NCBI RefSeq assembly: GCF_035712445.1
Contig: NZ_DASTAT010000135.1
Coordinates: 1-43,311 of the forward strand
DNA: 43,311 nucleotides
Source of the DNA: Oligoflexus sp.
Lineage (GTDB): Bacteria; Bdellovibrionota_B; Oligoflexia; Oligoflexales; Oligoflexaceae
Direction: 5' to 3'
Shown: one piece after another, positions 25,437 to 32,931 of the stretch
How the letters are laid out: each line of letters begins with the position of its first letter
Position numbering within the stretch: position 1 is the stretch's first letter
Notes under the pieces: model-generated
Told to the model about the DNA's origin: nothing
Seen by the model: the letters and a program-made list of their open reading frames with translations, nothing else
Database searches by the model: none
Translations under genes and position numbers: made by a program

Positions 25437-25458
25437 CTGAAGCCCGGATGGGCTTCAG
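25437..25458 (-). terminator. Terminator-like hairpin after the POT transporter gene
   Basis: A perfect 9-bp stem CTGAAGCCC / GGGCTTCAG with a 4-base loop lies 11 bases past the stop of the 25470-26801 gene. On the minus strand CTTCATCC follows rather than a T-run, so its strength as an intrinsic terminator is doubtful. Confidence 0.5.
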
Positions 25459-25469
25459 TTTGCAGGTCA

Positions 25470-26801
25470 TCAGCCGACGCCGTGCATCCAGCGGCGGAGA
25501 GGTTTGGCGAGTACGAAGAGAAGGACCAGCGATGCGGTGAGGGTTGTGGCTGAAATCGCTCCGAAGAGCTGGACTTCTCCCAAAGTTTCCGCAAATCCAC
25601 CAATGAAGCCCGCGAGTTTATTCGCGACTGCATTCGAAAGATACCAGATCCCCATGATAAGCGTCGCAAAGCGAGCCGGCGCAAGGCGGTTCACCATCGA
25701 AAGGCCAACGGGAGAAAGACAGAGTTCCGCCCAGGTCTGCAGAAGGTAGGAGGCCACGATCCAAAGAACGCTCGCCTTGCCCATCGTTTCACTCTGCTGC
25801 GCGGCAAACACCATGCAAAGAAACCCGGCGCTCATCAGCATAAGGGAAATACCGAACTTCACCGGAGCCGAAGGCTCACGACCCCGCAGGGCCAGCCAAC
25901 TCCACATCGCTGCGAACAGCGGTCCGAAGGTCATGATGAAGACGGGGTTGATGGATTGGAACCAGGTCGTGGGAATTTCCAAACCGAAAACGACGCGATC
26001 GACTTTCGTATCCGTGTAAAGAGTCATGAGGCCGCCGGCCTGTTCGAAAGAGGCCCAGAAAATGACGACGAAAATCATCAGACTGAAAATAACTTTCAGG
26101 CGATCTTTTTCCACAGCGCTCAGGGTTTCCTTGACAGCATTGGCCGCAGAAGCCGCCGCGCGGCGTGGATATTTGCCGATGTCTCCGAGTAGACGCGGAC
26201 CGACGAGGATGAAGAGAACCTGACCCAGGAACATGCCCACGGCCGCGGCGCCGAAGCCCCAGTGGAAACCGACTCGTTCGCCCAAAGTCCCGGAAATAAA
26301 GGGTGCGATGAAGGCGCCTGTGTTCACGCCCACGTAGAAGATGGTGTACGCAGCATCACGGCGTCGATCGCCTTCCTGATAAAGGGAACCGACGAGAGTG
26401 GCCATGGAGGGTTTGAAAAAACCGTTGCCCACGATCAAGCAGGCGAGTCCTAGAAAGAACGCGAATTCGCCGGTAAAAGCCATTGAAATATGACCAATCA
26501 TCATGGTCGTCGCGCCGATGGTGATGGCTTTGCGCAAACCGAGGTAACGGTCAGCCATATAGCCGCCGAGAATCGGAGTCAGATACACGAGTCCTGTGTA
26601 CCAGCCATAAATACTGAGAGCATCAGCCCGTGACCAGCCGAAACCTCCGGCAGTCGTGGCAGCCGTCATATAGAGCACGAGCAGCGCCCGCATCCCATAG
26701 AAACTCATGCGTTCCCACATCTCGACAAAGAATAGAAGATAGAGGGCAGGGGGCTGCCTTTCTCCGGACATGTTCTGTCCCAAGGTTTCTGCGCGGCTCA
26801 T
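25470..26801 (-). CDS. POT/PTR-family proton-coupled peptide transporter
   Basis: The product (443 residues) has 12-14 hydrophobic helices and the family signature in helix 1: FFVEMWERMSFYGM, that is E27-x-x-E30-R31, the ExxER motif used in proton coupling. Later family features are LTPILGGYMADRYLGLRKAI, NGFFKPSMATLVGSLY, FYVGVNTGAFIAPFISG and, near the end, WAELCLSPVGLSMVNRLAPA. It should import di- and tripeptides (possibly other peptide-like substrates) with protons across the inner membrane. The start is ATG 26801, because AGGAGGA lies 10 bases ahead; the open frame to 26915 has no such signal. It is divergent from the TonB-dependent receptor, which could make the pair an outer and inner membrane uptake route, though that is only positional. 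Confidence 0.93.
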   Translation of the reverse strand: MSRAETLGQNMSGERQPPALYLLFFVEMWERMSFYGMRALLVLYMTAATTAGGFGWSRADALSIYGWYTGLVYLTPILGGYMADRYLGLRKAITIGATTMMIGHISMAFTGEFAFFLGLACLIVGNGFFKPSMATLVGSLYQEGDRRRDAAYTIFYVGVNTGAFIAPFISGTLGERVGFHWGFGAAAVGMFLGQVLFILVGPRLLGDIGKYPRRAAASAANAVKETLSAVEKDRLKVIFSLMIFVVIFWASFEQAGGLMTLYTDTKVDRVVFGLEIPTTWFQSINPVFIMTFGPLFAAMWSWLALRGREPSAPVKFGISLMLMSAGFLCMVFAAQQSETMGKASVLWIVASYLLQTWAELCLSPVGLSMVNRLAPARFATLIMGIWYLSNAVANKLAGFIGGFAETLGEVQLFGAISATTLTASLVLLFVLAKPLRRWMHGVG

Positions 26802-27274
26802 GGACGAAGGATCCTCCTGAATTTTGACAGCCGGTCGCCTGAAGAAGGCTGCCGACGGGGGAATTGTGCGGGGCATCATAATATTTTTATACGGAAATGT
26901 AAGGCCGGAATGCACCGAAGACCCAAAAAATCGCAGGTGTTCACGCCTGGATTTGACACCCGCTTTTCACCCAATGCACATCGACCGGGGCAACGCTCCC
27001 GAGTGGAATGCATCAGTGTATTTTTTTTCAATAGACAAGCTTATTTTTACTTGATTCTTGAGGCATGCAAAACCTTAAACCCCTTGGCTGCATGGATCTA
27101 TGCGGGTTTTAAGGGGGTGATTGTAGCGGCTTGAGAGTGGGGCCAGGGTCTGGCGGGGCATGCGCGGCCCCCATGTGCTTGATGCAATTTGCACGATCTT
27201 CACCTATAGAAGGTAATCGTATATTCCATAGCCGGCGACAGTTATCTGGATTTTTCTCAATGTAGGGAGTTACG
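26802..27274. other. 473-bp divergent intergenic region with inverted repeats
   Basis: No gene is supported here; short frames on both strands lack ribosome binding sites and familiar products. Three symmetric elements are visible on the receptor side. The first is CCTTAAACCC (27073-27082) against GGGTTTTAAGG (27104-27114), with an inner GCAT/ATGC pair. The second is GGGGCC (near 27138) against GGCCCC (near 27167). The third is a small TGCAA-T-TTGCA repeat (27183-27193). A structured 5' leader or operators for the TonB receptor gene are possible. No known riboswitch consensus was recognised. AGGGAG precedes ATG 27275. Confidence 0.45.
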
Positions 27275-29941
27275 ATGAAGACATCCATCGCTAGCGCGAT
27301 CAGCTTTGTGCTCTTGTCATCGCTGGTCACAGCGCATGCTCAGGCGCAGACGGAAACCCAAGGGACCGAAACAAAGCCGACTGAAGCGACAGGTACGACC
27401 ACTGACAAGCCAAAGACCGAGAAAGCCGACAGTAAGAAAACGGAAGTGATTGCCGTCACAGGTACGCGCATCAAGCGTGTTGACATGAATGTCGCCGCTC
27501 CCCTGACCATCCTGGGCAAAGAAGAAATCCAGGCGACGGGCAAGCAAACCGTGACTGATATCGTGAAGGCCCTGCCTGCTGCGGTCGGTAACTCCGTGAC
27601 CACGACCACCACCAACGGCGGCGGAAACGGTAGCGGTAACATCGCCCTTCGCGGTTTGGACTCGTCGTCGACCCTCGTACTTTTGAACGGTCGTCGTCTG
27701 CCGCTTGACGCCTTCGGTTCGAGCCCCGATTTGAACTCGATCCCCGTGGCCGCCATTGACCGCATTGAAATTCTTCAGGATGGCGCATCCGCTATCTACG
27801 GTTCGGACGCGATCGCCGGTGTGATCAACATCATCACCCGTAAAGACTGGGATGGTCTGGATTTCAGCGTTTACGTCGGCCAGGCCTCGCGTGGTGATCT
27901 GCAAACCAAATCCATCGACATCACCTACGGCGCGACGAACGACCGCGGTGGCCTCCTCCTCGGAGCGAACGTCTATAGTCAAGGCAGTGTCGCTTCGCGC
28001 GATCGCGATGTCTCGAAGCAGGCCCTGGGTCCAAGTTCGGCAACTCCGAACGGACACGTGATCGTCGGCGAAGACAACCTGATTTCGAATGACACCTGGG
28101 CGAATCCCAGCACGCCTACCACAGGTGACTTCCGTCCCTACACTCCAGACGACCGCTATAACTTCTCGTCGATCACCGATGCGATCATGGCTCAGGACCG
28201 CAAGAGCATTTTCCTGGGTGGTGATTACGAGTTGACCAAGGGTCTGAAGGGTTTCATCGAAACTCATTTCACCAACACTGAGAGCCGTTATAACTCGGCG
28301 CCGACTCCGCTCTTCCTTTCGAACGAGACGGGTGATCTGACTGTTGCCGCGAATAACCCTTACAACCCGTTTGGCGTTGAGCTGACGGACGTAAGAAAGC
28401 GTTTCCTCCAGTTCGGTCCTCGTAAATCGGATGCGGATTCCAACACCTTCCGCAGTGTCGTCGGTGTTCAGGGTAACATCACGGAAAAGTGGAACTGGGA
28501 CGTCGCCTATAACCATGGTGAATCGAATACCCGTTCGACGACCAAGAACCTCGTGAACAAGACCAACCTGCAGCTTGGTATCGGTGATCCGGCCAACTGC
28601 GCGGCCTTGTCGAAACTGGGTTGCGTGCCTGTCAACATTCTGGGTCCTGACGGCAGCTTTACCGATGAGATGATCCGCTGGCTCCGTATCAACGCCACCG
28701 ACTTCACCACCACCGAACTCGATTCTGTGACTGTGAACTTTGCCGGTGATCTTCTGGAAACCAGCCTCGGTACCATCGGTCTGGCATTTGGTGTGGAAGG
28801 CCGTACGGAAGAATACGTCAGCCGTTCGGATCCAAACTCCGAGCAGTACAACACCATCGGTAGCACTAACGCGAAGTCAACAGAAGGCGATCGCGATGTG
28901 AAAGAAGCTTACATCGAGTTGACCCTTCCTCTGACTGAGCTGGCCGAGATCAACCTCGCGGCTCGTCACTCGGATTACAGCGATTTCGGAACCACAACCA
29001 ACCCTAAAGTCGGTGTGAAAATCCGTCCTGTCGATGGCTTGACCCTGCGTGGTAGCTACTCGACTGGTTTCCGTGCTCCGTCCCTGGTTGAACTCTTCCA
29101 AGGTCAGCAGGAAAACTTCGCGACTTTGAGCGACCCTTGCCAAACCCCAGGCAACTGCGACGTTCAATCGGATGAGGACATCAACCAGTTCCTGGCTCTG
29201 CAGGGTGGTAACCCCGAGCTGGATCCTGAGAAGTCGAAATCGTTCACCTACGGCATCGCTTACTCCTACCAGAACTTCAATGCCAAGGCTGACTATTTCA
29301 ACATCGAAACCAAAAACGCCATTGATACGAACCCACAATTCGTTGTGGACCAGTTCCGTAACAACGATCTTTTCGCCGACAAAGTCCAGGTTGATGCCAA
29401 CAACAACATCACCCGGATCGAAGCGGTCGCACTGAACCTGGCTTCCCGTAAAGTGGAAGGCGTGGACTTTGCGTTTGATTATGCGCTGCGTGGAACTCCC
29501 AGCGGCTCGTATACCTTCAGCCTTCTCGGCAGCCACTACATCAAGTATATGAACCAGGCTGACAAGAGCGCTCCGTTTGAAAACGTGGTCGGCAAATACA
29601 GCGACACCGCTTCGGGCGGCCGTGGTTCGATTCCCAAGTGGAAAGGTCTCCTGGATGTCGCATGGTCGAACTTCGGTTTCGACGTCGGTGCAACAGCCAA
29701 CCACGTGACCAAGCTTGATGCAGGCGCTGACTTCGATTACCCAACTCTGGCCGCATGGAGCACCTATGATGTCCGCGCTGGTTATGATTTCCTGGGTTAC
29801 GGCAAGCTCACTGTCGGTATCAATAACCTCACAGACAAAGAGCCGCCTGTCTCGGATGCTGCGTTCAACGATAACATCGATGCCCGTACGCATAACCTGA
29901 TCGGTCGCTACTACTACGCTCGTTGGGGCGTTCAGCTCTAA
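27275..29941 (+). CDS. TonB-dependent outer-membrane receptor
   Basis: The product (888 residues) has a signal peptide ending TAHAQA, then a Thr/Lys/Glu-rich linker (about 27-58). A TonB-box-like EVIAVTG follows near residue 61. The plug domain is next, with VTDIVKALPAAVG, NIALRGLDSSSTLVLLNGRR, IPVAAIDRIEILQDGASAIY and GSDAIAGVINIITRKDWDG. The remaining 650 residues are the barrel, ending with the strand GRYYYARWGVQL. The plug resembles the large receptor group of Caulobacter and Xanthomonas that takes up glycans, peptides or siderophores, and the substrate cannot be read from sequence. Energy comes from TonB-ExbBD, not encoded here. It is divergent from the POT peptide transporter and followed by its own terminator. 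Confidence 0.95.
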   Translation: MKTSIASAISFVLLSSLVTAHAQAQTETQGTETKPTEATGTTTDKPKTEKADSKKTEVIAVTGTRIKRVDMNVAAPLTILGKEEIQATGKQTVTDIVKALPAAVGNSVTTTTTNGGGNGSGNIALRGLDSSSTLVLLNGRRLPLDAFGSSPDLNSIPVAAIDRIEILQDGASAIYGSDAIAGVINIITRKDWDGLDFSVYVGQASRGDLQTKSIDITYGATNDRGGLLLGANVYSQGSVASRDRDVSKQALGPSSATPNGHVIVGEDNLISNDTWANPSTPTTGDFRPYTPDDRYNFSSITDAIMAQDRKSIFLGGDYELTKGLKGFIETHFTNTESRYNSAPTPLFLSNETGDLTVAANNPYNPFGVELTDVRKRFLQFGPRKSDADSNTFRSVVGVQGNITEKWNWDVAYNHGESNTRSTTKNLVNKTNLQLGIGDPANCAALSKLGCVPVNILGPDGSFTDEMIRWLRINATDFTTTELDSVTVNFAGDLLETSLGTIGLAFGVEGRTEEYVSRSDPNSEQYNTIGSTNAKSTEGDRDVKEAYIELTLPLTELAEINLAARHSDYSDFGTTTNPKVGVKIRPVDGLTLRGSYSTGFRAPSLVELFQGQQENFATLSDPCQTPGNCDVQSDEDINQFLALQGGNPELDPEKSKSFTYGIAYSYQNFNAKADYFNIETKNAIDTNPQFVVDQFRNNDLFADKVQVDANNNITRIEAVALNLASRKVEGVDFAFDYALRGTPSGSYTFSLLGSHYIKYMNQADKSAPFENVVGKYSDTASGGRGSIPKWKGLLDVAWSNFGFDVGATANHVTKLDAGADFDYPTLAAWSTYDVRAGYDFLGYGKLTVGINNLTDKEPPVSDAAFNDNIDARTHNLIGRYYYARWGVQL

Positions 29942-29963
29942 GCTGATCTCATAAAAAGAATGA

Positions 29964-29996
29964 GGCGTAACCCTTCCCGGGTTGTGCCTTTTTTTT
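29964..29996 (+). terminator. Rho-independent terminator after the TonB-dependent receptor gene
   Basis: A 10-bp stem GGCGTAACCC / GGGTTGTGCC (two G-T pairs) is followed by eight T residues, starting 22 bases after the receptor stop. On the other strand a shorter CTTTTT follows at a distance, so it may also help end the convergent kinase transcript. Confidence 0.88.
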
Positions 29997-30008
29997 AGTC
30001 CCTGCTCA

Positions 30009-32825
30009 TCAGCTGGCCTGAACCACCATCCGCTGCCAACTCGCAGCGACAGTCGCCGGCAGATGCAGGCGAATCGAAAACTCATGGAACTCACCCGTGC
30101 CTGGAATCCGGGGACCCAGGACGATTTCCACGCGGCCGCCTTCGGCTTCCATGAATTGCCTTACTGCTGCGAGGCCCACGCCGCGTCCCGAGGTCATGGA
30201 AACGCTTTCATTGGTGGAAAAACCGTTTTCCAGAATCATGGATGCGACACCCGCAGCGCTAAGCCCAGCCTCTGTCTTTCCATTCTTGCGACAGATCTCG
30301 CGGATACGCCCGATATCGAGTCCCTGACCATCATCCTGGAATTCTATCTGAATTTGACCATTCCGTTCTTCCGCGCGAATCAGGAGCGTGCCGCGGGTCG
30401 GTTTGCCTTTCTGCTTGCGCATGCCTCCCGGTTCGATGCCGTGATCCAGGGCATTGCGGAGCAGATGGATAAAGGCATTTTTCAGCGAAAGTTCCTGGCT
30501 GGTATTGATGAGGATATTGGCCACTTCGATCTGGAAAAGGGGCGGCTCAAGACCAAGATCCTTGGCGATTTTGTCCGCGTGGTGCCTCAGTTCCTCGATA
30601 AAGCTGGGCAGCTTTGTATAGATCATGCCCGTAATCTCATCCCGGTGGGCCTGAATCACGGCCTTCATATTCCGTGGCAGAGCATCCATGTCGAGAAGCT
30701 GATTCAGAAGCTTGACGTTATCCTGCATGAAATCACGGTCGACCGTGACCTTCTTCAAATCATCCAGCCGCCCCAAAGTTTCGCGGTTGGCTCTGTGATA
30801 GCGCTGATAGATGGCCTTGGCTTCTGTGAAGTCCTGCTGCAAACGCGCTCGATCAAGCGGCTGATGGAATTTTAAAACCTGTGCGTAGTAGCTTTCCACC
30901 ACATGTAATTTATTGGCCAGCTCTTTCAGCTGCAGCGAACGGGCCGCTCCCTTCAGGGTATGCGTATTCACGAAGAGGATTTTAATGGTATCCGTATCCA
31001 GGTTGGTGGCCCGGAGGAGGCGTTCATTCTCGTTGATCAACTGATCGCCGGCACTGAAGAACTGCACCGACTTCCGGCTGCCCAGATCGACCAGCTGCTT
31101 GATGATCTCAAATTCCCGATTCTGGCGCTCGATTTCCTGCTGGGCGGCGACTTCGGAACTGACATCCAAAAGGGTGACGAGGATATGCTTCACTTCATCC
31201 TGAGCATTCAGCTCGCGGTTCCAGGTCAGGCGGAGGACTTTCATCTGATCATTCATGATGTAATCCAGCTGCGCGGGCAGCTTATCAATATTCAGATCGA
31301 AGCTGAGGCTATGCTCGCCCACTGCAGCCTGAATGCTTTGCCAGGCTTGATCCTTCTCATCCGCCGACAGCGTCGAGCGATCCAGAATGATCGAACGGAA
31401 ACTCTGGCCGGCAATAGCATCGTGATTCAGAATGGACGGCAGCTGCGCCGAGTAATTCGGCGTGATCAAACCATCCCGACCGATGGAGAGTATGCCCTGC
31501 GGAATATGCAGGAGCAGCGATTGAATCTCGGCCGTACGTTCCTCGACCTTGCCCTCAAGGTCCTGGTTGAGGCGCGTAATCATCTGCACATGCTCACGAC
31601 GCTTGGCATTGATGCGGGCTCCCAGCGCGAGAGAAAGGATGGCAATTTCAATCGCGCCGCCGGTGAACTGGCCCCAGCGGGAAAAATTACTGGTGGGAAG
31701 CAGGCCGATAAGATTCAGAATCGTGCCCGTCACGCCCAGGAGGTAGCAGCCCCAGCCCGTGATGTAGAACATCGCAGGAATATATCGCTGACGGGAGATA
31801 AGAAAACCCGATGCCAGCAAAGTCGAAGTGGTCATGGACGCTGTAACAAGACAGATCGCGGTGCCGAAATATACGGAAATAAAGCCCGTGACGACGAGGT
31901 TCGTGGCATCCAAAGCCCCAATGGCGAGATAGATGCGTCTGAAGATGGGCAGCTTTTCTTTGATATTCAGAAAATGATAGCTGAAAAGAAGGGCTGTGAT
32001 GGACACCATGTCGACGTTCATGCTTGTGAAGCGATTGGAAAAGGATTCCGCCCACCCCAACATGCTGAGGGACTGCTGGAACAGGCCAAGTGAGGCCGAC
32101 TGATAGAAGAGATTGCAGGTCACATACAGCACATAGTAAAGATAGGTCCTGTCACGCAAGGAAAAGTACAGGAAAAGGTTATAAAGACAGATGACGAGAT
32201 GGAATCCTACCAGGATTCCAATCCAACCATACTCGCGCGCATTGTGAGCAAAGAATTCATCCTGGGTCCAGATATGCAGCGGCAGCTGATGCGCGCCGTC
32301 CGCAAAGGTGCGCGCGTAGAAGCGATGCGAGCCAGGAGCGAGGGTCAAACGAAAGACAGCCTGCCTTGTGTGAATATCCCGCTCGATGAAGGGCCTTTGA
32401 TCACCTGCTGCCTTTTTCAACCAGTCGCCTGCGGGATTCTGATAGTAAAGTTCCAGACTGTCGGCGAGGGTGAATTTATTTTCCAGAAGTATGGTGAGTT
32501 CTTGCTGCAGAGGATTGTGAATGGTGAATTTAACCCATTGGGGACCTCGCCGGAGTCCAAAATTCGGCACGGTTTCCTGCGAAGGTCGAAAGGCCTGGGC
32601 CGCATCCTTTTCCAGGATATCCTGGAGTCCGAGCTGCCCTGTTGGATCGGCAAGTATTTCGAAGTGACGACCGAGGGGGGCTCCCTTCATCGCGGGTGCG
32701 ATGGAGTAAGGCTCAGCTGCATGGAGGCAAGGCGTCGGCAGGATCCAAAAGAGGAGTAGCCAGATGCCTGGTATCATGCGCGAAAGCGATGAGATTTTAT
32801 CAAACACCCACACGATCAAAAGCAT
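30009..32825 (-). CDS. 7TMR-DISM sensor with Hpt and CheA-like ATPase domains (histidine kinase)
   Basis: The product has 938 residues from ATG 32825 (AGGA upstream), or 922 from ATG 32777, which begins the clearer signal peptide (IPGIWLLLFWILP). A DISMED2 sensor domain lies at about 60-185, seven membrane helices at about 200-405, and a coiled coil at about 415-450 (LNQDLEGKVEERTAEIQSLL). A PAS-like segment leads to an Hpt domain with His622 in NTHTLKGAARS. The C-terminal ATPase has N-box HLLRNALDHGIEPG (Asn791), G1 DDGQGLD and G2 GRGVGLAAVRQF. The arrangement and the N-box are of CheA type: Hpt plus HATPase without a normal DHp helix pair. No CheW-like domain and no receiver are present, so its response regulator must be elsewhere. 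It probably phosphorylates itself on the Hpt His in answer to an external ligand. Confidence 0.9.
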   Translation of the reverse strand: MLLIVWVFDKISSLSRMIPGIWLLLFWILPTPCLHAAEPYSIAPAMKGAPLGRHFEILADPTGQLGLQDILEKDAAQAFRPSQETVPNFGLRRGPQWVKFTIHNPLQQELTILLENKFTLADSLELYYQNPAGDWLKKAAGDQRPFIERDIHTRQAVFRLTLAPGSHRFYARTFADGAHQLPLHIWTQDEFFAHNAREYGWIGILVGFHLVICLYNLFLYFSLRDRTYLYYVLYVTCNLFYQSASLGLFQQSLSMLGWAESFSNRFTSMNVDMVSITALLFSYHFLNIKEKLPIFRRIYLAIGALDATNLVVTGFISVYFGTAICLVTASMTTSTLLASGFLISRQRYIPAMFYITGWGCYLLGVTGTILNLIGLLPTSNFSRWGQFTGGAIEIAILSLALGARINAKRREHVQMITRLNQDLEGKVEERTAEIQSLLLHIPQGILSIGRDGLITPNYSAQLPSILNHDAIAGQSFRSIILDRSTLSADEKDQAWQSIQAAVGEHSLSFDLNIDKLPAQLDYIMNDQMKVLRLTWNRELNAQDEVKHILVTLLDVSSEVAAQQEIERQNREFEIIKQLVDLGSRKSVQFFSAGDQLINENERLLRATNLDTDTIKILFVNTHTLKGAARSLQLKELANKLHVVESYYAQVLKFHQPLDRARLQQDFTEAKAIYQRYHRANRETLGRLDDLKKVTVDRDFMQDNVKLLNQLLDMDALPRNMKAVIQAHRDEITGMIYTKLPSFIEELRHHADKIAKDLGLEPPLFQIEVANILINTSQELSLKNAFIHLLRNALDHGIEPGGMRKQKGKPTRGTLLIRAEERNGQIQIEFQDDGQGLDIGRIREICRKNGKTEAGLSAAGVASMILENGFSTNESVSMTSGRGVGLAAVRQFMEAEGGRVEIVLGPRIPGTGEFHEFSIRLHLPATVAASWQRMVVQAS

Positions 32826-32900
32826 CGTCCTGCACTCAGGTTAACATGCTCTGTTTTTCGGAGTTTTTTCCGAGAAATTGAGGGCTGCTAGCCGTAAGGA

Positions 32901-32922
32901 AGCCCTGGCATGGGCCAGGGCT
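32901..32922 (-). terminator. Hairpin after the metalloprotease gene
   Basis: A perfect 9-bp stem AGCCCTGGC / GCCAGGGCT with a 4-base loop lies 10 bases beyond the stop of the 32932-35418 gene. On the minus strand TTCCTTACGG follows, so there is no true T-run. It may weaken read-through into the kinase gene or protect the 3' end. Confidence 0.5.
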
Positions 32923-32931
32923 GACGCCTGC

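Noticed and set aside
26916..27274. Cobalamin or TPP riboswitch ahead of the TonB receptor
   Set aside because: Inverted repeats are present, but neither the conserved B12-box-like core nor the TPP CUGAGA core was found.
26824..27330. Several short frames in the POT/TonB intergenic region
   Set aside because: They lack ribosome binding sites, overlap each other on both strands and have no recognisable products.
27317..28516. 399-codon minus-strand open frame
   Set aside because: It is a shadow of the TonB-dependent receptor, rich in Arg and Val, with no motif.
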